NCBI GenBank assembly: GCA_016789035.1
Contig: JAEUSC010000262.1
Span: 1-19,213 of the forward strand
Length of the DNA stretch: 19,213 nucleotides
Origin: Candidatus Omnitrophota bacterium
GTDB lineage: Bacteria; Omnitrophota; Gorgyraeia; Zapsychrales; Fredricksoniimonadaceae
Direction of reading: 5' to 3'
Below, piece after piece: positions 6,245 through 13,372 of the stretch (the first letter of the stretch is position 1; the number at the start of each line of letters is the position of its first letter). The position numbers were made by a program, and so were the translations under genes. The notes under the pieces were generated by a model, which was not told where the DNA came from, did not search any database, and saw nothing but the letters and a program-made list of their open reading frames with translations.

Positions 6245-8728
6245 ATGATAAAGAAAAATTTTCTATTCAACGGGACCGTTCTTAAATCCTTTGTCCTGGC
6301 AGCCGTAACCTTGACTGTATATGCACAAACATTCAACGACCCGTTCCATTTCGATGACACCGTTACGATTGTTGAAAACAGGGCTGTGCACTATCTGCCT
6401 GATTGGTCACGAACGTTCCAGGAAATAGCTGCCTTTCAACCCTCTCGATTTGTTACGAATCTCACCTTTGCGCTTAATTATTATTTCCACCGTTTGGATG
6501 TCTTTGGATATCATTTGATTAATGTTCTAATCCACGTCCTGAATGGATTTCTTGTCTGGGAGTTTGGAAGAAGGCTTTGCTGTTTGTCCTGTAATTTTGT
6601 CCCAGATGTTTATTCAAGAAAGAAATCTTTCGCGAAAAAGAAGGCTAATTTTCAAGGGTCGAAAGAGACGGCCGGAGAGATTCCGGCGTTTTTGTCAGCG
6701 TTATTATTTGTGGTTCATCCGGTCAATACGCAGGCGGTAGCGTATATCAGCCAGCGGAGTGAATCTTTGGCCGCGCTGTTTTATCTTTCAAGTGTTTGTT
6801 GCTATTTGAAAGCCAGGACGTCTGATTTCCGTCGGAATATCTATTTTGCGGGGGCTGTTGTGTGTGGCCTTCTGGCAACATTCAGCAAAGAGACGGCTGT
6901 GACATTGCCTTTGATGATCATTGTCGTTGAATTGGTCTTTTTTTCCAATAACAAGGTCTCTCGCGCCGAATTTCCTCGAACAGTGGTTTTTGCCCTTTTG
7001 ACTCTAGCGTTTTTGCTTGCCGTTCCTGCGGCGTTTCATTTCCAATATTTGCAGAAATTATTCACGCCCTACTATTCACAATCGCATCTGGGAGATGTAT
7101 TGACGTTGCCCACGTATTTGATGACCCAGATCAACGTGTTTGCGGTTTTTCTAAAACTGACATTTGTGCCGATAGGATTAAATCTCGATCATGATTTTCC
7201 CATGGTGCGGTCAATATTTGAGCCAGTGGTATTTCTTAATCTGTGTTTGTTGTCCGCCATTTTATACGGCGCATGGCGATTGCGCAGAAAGCATCCCATG
7301 CTCACATTCGCCGTGGTTTGGTTTTTTGTGACGCTGTCTTCGAATTTGGTCCCCCGTGCGCATGTCTTTTTTGAACATAAATTGTATTTAGCATTAATCG
7401 GATTTATTCCGGCATTTGCCATCGGGCTTTCAACATTTACAAAGCGGTCAACTTATTTAACTAGCTTTCTGATGTGTGTCGTCTTTATTTTCACGGCATT
7501 GACTTGCTTACGTAACCGCGTCTGGGAAAGTGAGATTAGTCTTTGGGAAAATGTCCGCACGCAGTCGCCGCAAAAAGCGCGCGTGAATTTGAGTTTGGGA
7601 ACGGCCTATGCTGAAAATGAAGACTATGACAAGGCTATTCTGTTTCTGACAAAGGCCATGGGCTTGATGAAAGATCCGTACTTGCCTTATTTAAATCGAG
7701 GGGCGGTTTATGTGAAGATGAAGAATGACGATTTAGCGGTCGAGGATTTTAATCGCGCGCTTGAGATCAATCCCCAAGGGTTAAATGCTTATATCAATAG
7801 AGGGGAAGTTTTTGCCCGTAGGAAGGACTATTCTTCGGCGCTCGCGGATTTTCAAAAAGCGATTGCCATCGATGAGACATTTGCTCCCGGCTACAAAATG
7901 CGGGGCCGAATTTTTGAGGCTATGGGAGAGTTTCCCCGGGCGCTCGATGATTACAACCGGGCCTTGCACTGGGAACCTGCCGATGGCCAGACGTTAGCTT
8001 GGCGAGGCTTTATTCTGGCTGTGTTAAATAGAAAGGAGCAGGCCCTGACAGATTTTAATGCCGCTATTCGTTTAGACCCTCAATTTCCCGATGCGTATAC
8101 TTACCGCGGGATGTATTGGAAGGACCAGGGGCAGACAGCTCTGGCGTTTAAAGATTTCAACCGTGCTATTGAATTAAATCCGTCGTTTGCTCTTGGTCTT
8201 TATCAGCGGGCCAGTTTCTATCAGTCTATGGGAGAAGGCACAGAAGCCTTGAAAGATGTTAACCGCGCCATCGCGTTAGATCCAAACCTAGATTTGTCTT
8301 ATGCCTTGCGGGCGCTTCTGCAAGCGCAAAAAAAAGAATTCAGCGCAGCGCTGGAAGATTTTACTAAGGCATTGGGATTAAATCCTGAGTTTGTGGAAGT
8401 GTATATCAATCGAGGTTCTTTACATCTCTTAATGAATCAACCGCAAAAAGCAGTGGATGACTTTACTCAAGCGATCCAGTTGAATCCAGACGTCGTTTCT
8501 GTGTATAGCAAGCGGGCGGGTGCCTATGGGCATCTAAAGAAGTACGAACTGGCTGTCGCGGATTTGACAAAGGCGATTAATTTAAATCCGAAGGCGGCAT
8601 CGGATTATTATAATCGTTCCGTCATATACAAAGAATTTCAGAAGAAAGATTTGGCGTTGCAGGACGCGCTCAAGGCCAAAGCGTTAGGATTCCCGGTGAG
8701 TGATCAGTATGTCAATGATTTGCGTTAA
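6245..8728 (+). CDS. TMTC-like polytopic membrane protein with 11 TPR repeats
   Basis: This is an 827-aa protein. Residues about 10-435 are a polytopic membrane region with a GT-C glycosyltransferase look: an acidic first loop F-H-F-D-D (36-38 region), P-S-R-F-V-T-N-L-T-F near 66-75, a G-Y-H-L-I-N-V-L-I-H helix, H-P-V-N-T-Q-A-V-A-Y-I and S-K-E-T-A-V-T-L-P. This matches the TMTC family of O-mannosyltransferases and related bacterial DUF1736-type proteins. From about residue 440 to 825 there are eleven consecutive 34-residue tetratricopeptide repeats, most with the N-R-G and A-L/I-x-L-N/D-P pattern. It is probably a membrane glycosyltransferase or a glycan-related scaffold, with the TPRs on the face opposite the active site or in the periplasm. 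The acceptor is unknown. Only a weak AGG precedes the ATG, and the GT39-like gene starts 16 nt after the stop. Confidence 0.85.
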   Translation: MIKKNFLFNGTVLKSFVLAAVTLTVYAQTFNDPFHFDDTVTIVENRAVHYLPDWSRTFQEIAAFQPSRFVTNLTFALNYYFHRLDVFGYHLINVLIHVLNGFLVWEFGRRLCCLSCNFVPDVYSRKKSFAKKKANFQGSKETAGEIPAFLSALLFVVHPVNTQAVAYISQRSESLAALFYLSSVCCYLKARTSDFRRNIYFAGAVVCGLLATFSKETAVTLPLMIIVVELVFFSNNKVSRAEFPRTVVFALLTLAFLLAVPAAFHFQYLQKLFTPYYSQSHLGDVLTLPTYLMTQINVFAVFLKLTFVPIGLNLDHDFPMVRSIFEPVVFLNLCLLSAILYGAWRLRRKHPMLTFAVVWFFVTLSSNLVPRAHVFFEHKLYLALIGFIPAFAIGLSTFTKRSTYLTSFLMCVVFIFTALTCLRNRVWESEISLWENVRTQSPQKARVNLSLGTAYAENEDYDKAILFLTKAMGLMKDPYLPYLNRGAVYVKMKNDDLAVEDFNRALEINPQGLNAYINRGEVFARRKDYSSALADFQKAIAIDETFAPGYKMRGRIFEAMGEFPRALDDYNRALHWEPADGQTLAWRGFILAVLNRKEQALTDFNAAIRLDPQFPDAYTYRGMYWKDQGQTALAFKDFNRAIELNPSFALGLYQRASFYQSMGEGTEALKDVNRAIALDPNLDLSYALRALLQAQKKEFSAALEDFTKALGLNPEFVEVYINRGSLHLLMNQPQKAVDDFTQAIQLNPDVVSVYSKRAGAYGHLKKYELAVADLTKAINLNPKAASDYYNRSVIYKEFQKKDLALQDALKAKALGFPVSDQYVNDLR

Positions 8729-8744
8729 GAACAATGTATAAATT

Positions 8745-10268
8745 ATGAGTGATAAATCATTCCAACACATGTCCGACCGAGAAAGATTTTTTTATTCTAT
8801 CTTTCTTGCTTTGACGGTAGGGATCGCGGTTTTTTGTCGATTACCTTTTCTTTGCATGGAAAGAATGTGGCCGGATGAGGCGCTTTATGCCTGGAATGCT
8901 CAGCGGATTTTTGAAGATCCTGGGATGATTTTTTCCAAAGAGGTGACAGATTTTCATCCGCCACTCTTCTCAGTCTTATTAAGTTTCGGGCATCTGTTTT
9001 GGCCCGGCTGGGAGGCCTGTCGCATTGTGGTTTTTCTTCTTAATATTTTGGGCATAATTGCGATTTATATTTTGGGAAGAAGGATCTCAGGAGAATTCCT
9101 CGGTTGCTATTCGGCCATTGTCCTGAGTTTTAATTTGCAATATTTTAACATGTCTAATTTCATTCTCAGCGATGGGGCGATTGCGGTTGGGATCATCTTT
9201 ATTTTTTGGGCGCTCACACATATCCATTCACATAAAATTGATTCCAAAGATTTCGCTTTTGGTCTGGTGGTTGTGGGGTTTCTGATGCTTAAGTGGTCGG
9301 CGGTCCTGCTGCTTCCATTCCTTTGTGTGTATTACCCTGCGGCTTATACGGAATGTGCTTTTTCCCGACGCTTTAAAAAGGGTGCGGTGCCTTTAGTGAT
9401 GGCGAGTCTTTTGATCGTCGTACTGCTCTGGCACAATCACAATATTTTGGGAAGTTGGATTCCGCAAGTTTTCAATGCCCGCAATGACAGTTACCGTCAG
9501 CCATTTTTTTTCTATTTGCAGCATTTTTATCCGTTGGTGTTTGCCTATGCATTAGTGCCATTTTTGGCTTTAGGATTATGTGCGGCTTCGTTGGGGCAGA
9601 ATCGCGATGCCAAGGCACAGGCGATGTGGGTGGCGTTTGGATTGTTCAGTCTGTCGGCCATGCCAGCCAAAGATTTTCGTTTCTTGCTTATTGTAATTCC
9701 CGGTATGATCGTGGTCTCCGGGATCGGGTTAGAAAGCTTATTGTTGCTAGGGGACAAAAAGCCATTTCTAAAGAGGTTATTGCGGCCGGCAGTTCTGCTG
9801 ATCATTTTGTGTTATATGGGTTTTGTTCATTTTAAGGATGTTCGCGAAAATGTGATCCGTAAGTCGTATACGTTTACCGGATACCCCGAAGCCGGATATT
9901 TCATTAGAGAAAGTTCTAGAAGGAACCCTGCAGAATTGATTTTGGCCAGTTCGCCACGAATGGTCCGTTATTTTTCGAACGTCAATTTCAAAGAGTTTGG
10001 CGGCCGGCTTCAGGCATTTCCTCGGACCCAAGCAGAATTTCTCCGTTTGGTTAATGAGACTCATGTCGATATGATATTGGCCGTGGATCGCTGGGAGTTG
10101 TCGCAGCCGGGGTGGCTCTTTCCGCCAACGCAGGCAAACAATCAATTTCTGAAGGACTTGGGTTTTAAATTGGAAACGAAAATTATGCGTGACGTTCAAA
10201 TGTCAGCGCAATCGTTGGAAAAAATGGCCGTGATTTGGATCTTTCGCCGGCCCGGTCAATTAAAATAA
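8745..10268 (+). CDS. GT39/ArnT-like polyprenyl-phosphate-dependent glycosyltransferase
   Basis: This is a 507-aa polytopic inner-membrane protein of the PMT/ArnT superfamily, which transfers sugars from a lipid-linked donor on the periplasmic side. The first periplasmic loop carries the catalytic acidic motif W-P-D44-E45-A-L-Y-A-W. This is followed by D-F-H71-P-P-L-F, the typical second loop signature, and by an I-L-S-D motif near 140. About ten hydrophobic segments run through residues 16-350. A soluble C-terminal domain of about 150 residues ends the protein. Its start lies 16 nt after the TPR protein, so both very likely act on the same process, such as protein or envelope glycosylation. 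The donor and acceptor cannot be read from the sequence. Confidence 0.88.
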   Translation: MSDKSFQHMSDRERFFYSIFLALTVGIAVFCRLPFLCMERMWPDEALYAWNAQRIFEDPGMIFSKEVTDFHPPLFSVLLSFGHLFWPGWEACRIVVFLLNILGIIAIYILGRRISGEFLGCYSAIVLSFNLQYFNMSNFILSDGAIAVGIIFIFWALTHIHSHKIDSKDFAFGLVVVGFLMLKWSAVLLLPFLCVYYPAAYTECAFSRRFKKGAVPLVMASLLIVVLLWHNHNILGSWIPQVFNARNDSYRQPFFFYLQHFYPLVFAYALVPFLALGLCAASLGQNRDAKAQAMWVAFGLFSLSAMPAKDFRFLLIVIPGMIVVSGIGLESLLLLGDKKPFLKRLLRPAVLLIILCYMGFVHFKDVRENVIRKSYTFTGYPEAGYFIRESSRRNPAELILASSPRMVRYFSNVNFKEFGGRLQAFPRTQAEFLRLVNETHVDMILAVDRWELSQPGWLFPPTQANNQFLKDLGFKLETKIMRDVQMSAQSLEKMAVIWIFRRPGQLK

Positions 10269-10322
10269 TCTTATAAGATGAACCATGGAAAAGTGTTTCA
10301 ACTTTACAGAAAGTGAAGGCGG

Positions 10323-10868
10323 ATGAAAAAACTATCGGAGAAAATGGTCTATGAGGGGCAATGGCTGTCGGTCCATGAGTCTGTTTATGAAACGAAAAAG
10401 GGAGAGGCCATTACGTGGGAAAGTATCCGTCGAAAAAAGTCTGCTACGGGAGTTGTTGTCCTGGCGCAACTGATGCCGTCTAAACGAATTGTGTTGATTA
10501 AGCAGTTTCGCCCGGCCGCCCACGGCTACGTATTGGGGCTTCCAGCGGGTTTAGCCTTCGGAGATCCAGCTCACGCGCTGGTTGAACTCAAGGAAGAAAC
10601 AGGATACACAGGCACGATTGTTGCAGTATCGCCCGTTCTTAAGACCGGGTCAACCGTCAGTAATGAAAACGGCTTGATTGTTTCTGTTCATATCGATGAA
10701 AATGACCCCGCCAATCATAATCCTCAGCAGCACTTGGAACCCGGAGAGGACATTGAGGTCTGTTTGGTTCACAAAAAGGATGCTGTGGATTTTATGAAAG
10801 CCGAACAAGCGCAAGGGACCCATGTTTCCTCTTCACTCTGGTATCTGTTTGGGGTAGCGCTGCAATAG
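10323..10868 (+). CDS. NUDIX hydrolase, ADP-ribose pyrophosphatase-like
   Basis: This is a 181-aa protein arranged as in NudF/ADP-ribose pyrophosphatases: an N-terminal strand domain (K-M-V-Y-E-G-Q-W-L), V-V-V-L-A-Q-L, I-K-Q-F-R-P near 59-64, then the Nudix region and an E-P-G-E-D-I-E-V segment near the C-terminus. The Nudix box at 76-95 reads G-L-A-F-G-D-P-A-H-A-L-V-E-L-K-E-E-T-G-Y. It keeps the metal-binding E88, E91 and E92. Against the consensus G-x5-E-x7-R-E-U-x-E-E-x-G-U it is three residues shorter, lacks the first Glu and has Val in place of Arg. It likely cleaves a nucleoside-diphosphate sugar, but the substrate may differ. It lies 54 nt after the glycosyltransferase. GAAGG close to the ATG is a weak ribosome binding site. 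Confidence 0.88.
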   Translation: MKKLSEKMVYEGQWLSVHESVYETKKGEAITWESIRRKKSATGVVVLAQLMPSKRIVLIKQFRPAAHGYVLGLPAGLAFGDPAHALVELKEETGYTGTIVAVSPVLKTGSTVSNENGLIVSVHIDENDPANHNPQQHLEPGEDIEVCLVHKKDAVDFMKAEQAQGTHVSSSLWYLFGVALQ

Positions 10869-10911
10869 CCATGGCGTTGTCTTACCGAAGGGCTTTCGTA
10901 AAAATGTGGGA

Positions 10912-10940
10912 TTGATTTTTTCAACCTTCTTGGCTACAAT
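10912..10940 (+). promoter_or_regulatory. Sigma70-type promoter for the duplicated-domain secreted protein
   Basis: TTGATT at 10912-10917 and TACAAT at 10935-10940 are separated by 17 nt, the optimal spacing. Transcription would start near 10947, giving a leader of about 55 nt before the ATG at 11003. It lies between the Nudix gene and a gene with a strong ribosome binding site. Confidence 0.65.
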
Positions 10941-11002
10941 GACGTATTCATTTTTTAGGCAGAATGGTCTCTAACAGTGACGTAATGAAAAGGAGTGGAT
11001 GT

Positions 11003-11977
11003 ATGAAAGCGGTAAGATTAGTTGTTTTTATGATGTTTGCACTTTTGCTGAGCGGCCGGCAGGTGTTTGCGCAGGATCAACAGAATGATTTCTCCACATC
11101 AGAGGAAAATACAGTGAATATGGACGATTCAGCGCCTTCTCAAGATGAAAGTGCGGAATCAACAAATGAACAGCCAAACTCTGAAAGCGACATGATAGAT
11201 GAAGCCACCCAGAGCGATATTAAGGCAGCCGCCGATGCCGTCATTAATGAGGCTGGAAACGTTGAGTCTGAGTTCAAGAATGAGAATTCCTCTGAAGAAA
11301 CCCCTTCCGATAATTCAGCAGAAACGTCCAGTGATTCCCCGGCCAAAGCTTCGGATGACAAAGCGACGGCTGCTCCTGTTGATGAGGCCATCACCGAGGC
11401 CGTCAAAGCAGAAATCAGTGAACGTCGTAAGGCTTCCGGAAAGTTGGACATTTTTGACGCCAAGGAAAATAAAGTCCGCACATTGGATTTGATTGAATTT
11501 AAGAGCGGCGTACAGCAGGTTGAAGACAACGAAGTCATTCAGGCCACTTTTCGTGATACGTCCTCCGGAGATATTGTCACCATCGATATTAAACTCACCA
11601 AAGATGATTCCGGATATAAAGTCAAAGATATGACGATTGGCGAGGTCTCACAAGCGCCTAAACAGGAAGCCAAATCAGAGTATTCCGATGAAGAAGTTTT
11701 GAAGTTTATGAAAGATTACATTGACGTTCAGGCTCAGGCGACCGGTACGTTCGATCTTTATGACGAGAAAAAACAGAAAATGAGAAATCTTCAGTTTGTT
11801 AATCTCGATCAAAAGGTTCGCCGATACGGAGTTATCACCATTTCAACCGCGGAATTCACGGACAAAAATACAGGAGAGACTGTAATGGTTGATGTGAATG
11901 CCGAAAATCGTAATGGTTTGAGCATTACAGCTATGCGTTTGAAAAGCATCAAAAAAGCACCGGTTGCTCAGCAATAG
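11003..11977 (+). CDS. Secreted protein with acidic linker and two tandem copies of an unrecognised domain
   Basis: This is 324 aa from the ATG at 11003, chosen because AGGAGT at 10991-10996 lies 6 nt upstream and the signal peptide then starts cleanly. ATGs at 10964 and 10985 are in frame but poorly placed. Residues 1-23 form a Sec signal peptide with cleavage after V-F-A. Residues 24-127 are Ser/Glu/Asp-rich and disordered. Two copies of a roughly 90-residue domain follow at about 128-215 and 228-316. GKLDIFDAKENKVRTLDL (146-163) aligns with GTFDLYDEKKQKMRNLQF (248-265), and FRDTSSGDIVTIDIKL (183-198) aligns with FTDKNTGETVMVDVNA (285-300), both at a constant offset of 102. I do not recognise the domain. 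It would act in the periplasm or envelope. Confidence 0.8.
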   Translation: MKAVRLVVFMMFALLLSGRQVFAQDQQNDFSTSEENTVNMDDSAPSQDESAESTNEQPNSESDMIDEATQSDIKAAADAVINEAGNVESEFKNENSSEETPSDNSAETSSDSPAKASDDKATAAPVDEAITEAVKAEISERRKASGKLDIFDAKENKVRTLDLIEFKSGVQQVEDNEVIQATFRDTSSGDIVTIDIKLTKDDSGYKVKDMTIGEVSQAPKQEAKSEYSDEEVLKFMKDYIDVQAQATGTFDLYDEKKQKMRNLQFVNLDQKVRRYGVITISTAEFTDKNTGETVMVDVNAENRNGLSITAMRLKSIKKAPVAQQ

Positions 11978-12003
11978 ATCAAAGTAAGAAACAGGTAAAG
12001 AAA

Positions 12004-12031
12004 TTGTGCGCTCAAAGGTGTGTGTTATAAT
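12004..12031 (+). promoter_or_regulatory. Extended -10 promoter upstream of prfB
   Basis: A perfect TATAAT at 12026-12031 is preceded by TG one base upstream (TGnTATAAT, extended -10). A TTGTGC -35-like element lies at 12004-12009 with a 16-nt spacer. Initiation would fall near 12038, giving a leader of about 115 nt before the prfB ATG at 12154. A 9-bp inverted repeat brackets the -10 element. Confidence 0.7.
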
Positions 12032-12047
12032 GACCCAACTTTGAGCG
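12009..12047 (+). repeat. 9-bp inverted repeat bracketing the prfB -10 element (possible operator)
   Basis: CGCTCAAAG at 12009-12017 and its exact reverse complement CTTTGAGCG at 12039-12047 are separated by 21 nt that contain the -10 hexamer and the probable start site. Arm centres are 30 bp apart, about three helical turns, so a dimeric regulator could contact both on one face. Only the right arm would be in the transcript, so an RNA hairpin is unlikely. The operator role is inference. Confidence 0.45.
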
Positions 12048-12153
12048 TATCTGTTCCTATAAACAGGTTGACGCGCAGAGTTCATCTCAGGGCAGAAAGA
12101 AACTAGTCAGATACAGTCTTCAGCCATAAATCATACACTTTAGAAAGTCTTCT

Positions 12154-13285
12154 ATGTCAGTCGATGAGTTAAGAAAAGCATTTTTAGAATTAAAAGAAAA
12201 GCTAAACCACCTTCGGGGGTATCTTTGACCTTGCCGGTAAAGAACGGCAAATAGCGTCAATCCAGTCTCAAATGGCCCAGGAGGGTTTTTGGGACAACGC
12301 CTCAGAATCCAATAAATTGATGCAGGAGTTAAAGGCATTAAAAGGGGTTGTGGAACCTTTTGGAGCCAGTGAGAAACGGATTGCGGATGCCCTGGAGTTC
12401 TTAGAGTTAGCCGGTCAAGATGAGGATATTCTTAAACAGCTTGGTGATGAATCGACCGAATTAACGGAAACAATCGGCAAGCTCGAAGTTCAGACGCTTC
12501 TTTCCGGAGAATTTGACCGCAGCAACGCGATTTTGAGTATCAATGCGGGCGCCGGCGGAACTGAATCATGTGACTGGGCCAGTATGCTGTTACGAATGTA
12601 TTTGCGGTGGGCGGAAATCCATGGTTATGAAACGCAGGAGCTGGATATTCTTCAGGGTGAAGAGGCCGGTATTAAGAACGTGACCGTGCGTATTGCAGGA
12701 GATTCGGTTTACGGATATTTGAAGGCGGAAAAGGGTGTTCATCGTCTGGTGAGAATTTCCCCATTTGACTCTAACAAAAGACGCCATACGTCCTTTGTAT
12801 CGGTGGAAGTGATTCCTGAGATTAACGATGATGTCGCCGTCGACATTAATCCGGCTGATTTGAGAATCGATGTGTTTCGTTCCTCAGGCCCCGGCGGACA
12901 AAGCGTCAATACCACCGACTCTGCTGTGCGTATCACACACATGCCTTCCGGCATCGTGGTGCAAAGTCAAAACGAGCGGTCACAGCTGCAGAACAAAATG
13001 CAGTGCATGCGCGTGTTGAGGGCAAAATTGCATGAGCGCATGCGCCGAGAACAAGAAGAACGGATGTCCAAAGAGGCCGGCGAAAAGCAAAAAATTGAAT
13101 GGGGAAGTCAGATCCGTTCGTATGTTCTTCATCCGTATAACATGATCAAGGACCATCGCACGGATTATGAAATGGGAAATACATCGAAAGTTTTAGACGG
13201 AGAGATTGACCCGTTTATCGAAGCGTATTTAAAGTTAAGGCCGGAAGACAGAGATAAGAAGAGCAAGGAACGAGATAAAGAATAG
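12154..13285 (+). CDS. prfB: Peptide chain release factor 2 (programmed +1 frameshift)
   Basis: RF2 recognises UGA and UAA stop codons and triggers peptide release. Translation starts at the ATG at 12154 and runs 24 codons to an in-frame UGA at 12226-12228. It then shifts +1, skipping T12226, and continues to 13285, giving 376 aa (E. coli RF2 has 365). After the shift the frame reads D-L-A-G-K-E-R-Q and joins the conserved coiled-coil region. The stop-recognition tripeptide S-P-F is at about 202-204 and the catalytic G-G-Q (in S-S-G-P-G-G-Q-S-V-N-T) at about 247-249, both near E. coli positions. Annotating only from the internal ATG at 12272 would lose the first 39 residues. It is followed by secA after 87 nt. 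Confidence 0.96.
12214..12229 (+). promoter_or_regulatory. prfB autoregulatory +1 frameshift signal
   Basis: CGGGGG (12214-12219) acts as the internal Shine-Dalgarno-like element. A 3-nt TAT spacer follows, then the slippery CTT (12223-12225), the UGA stop (12226-12228) and C. This matches the classical E. coli AGGGGG-UAU-CUU-UGA-C site except for the first base of the SD-like element. In the known mechanism, low RF2 lets the ribosome pause at UGA and slip +1 on CUU, restoring RF2 synthesis. Confidence 0.95.
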
Positions 13286-13291
13286 TTCCCT

Positions 13292-13337
13292 GGCGCTCAG
13301 CGCCCAAGAGTTCCGCATAGCCGGGACATGGGATGTC
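13292..13337 (+). other. Two small hairpins in the prfB-secA intergenic leader
   Basis: GGCGCT (13292-13297) pairs with AGCGCC (13299-13304), and GACAT (13325-13329) pairs with ATGTC (13333-13337) around GGG. Neither is followed by a T run, so neither is an intrinsic terminator. They lie in the 87 nt between prfB and the secA ribosome binding site and could affect processing or secA translation. The role is unproven. Confidence 0.35.
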
Positions 13338-13372
13338 GGAGACTCGGGACACACGCATAAAGGAAGCCACCC

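Noticed and set aside
7661..8720. Possible DNA tandem repeat in the 3' half of the TPR gene
   Set aside because: The repetition is at protein level (34-residue TPRs). The DNA copies are diverged, so this is domain structure rather than a satellite or CRISPR array.
9545..10199. Minus-strand open frames within the glycosyltransferase gene
   Set aside because: They are antisense shadows of a well-supported GT39-like gene and show no motifs or start signals.
10881..10902. Possible terminator hairpin after the Nudix gene (TTAC-c-GAA / TTCGTAA)
   Set aside because: The stem is short with a bulge and no T run follows directly, so it does not meet the pattern of an intrinsic terminator.
11199..11492. 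97-aa open frame within the acidic linker of the secreted protein
   Set aside because: It is an alternative frame of low-complexity Ser/Glu codons, with no ribosome binding site and no recognisable domain.
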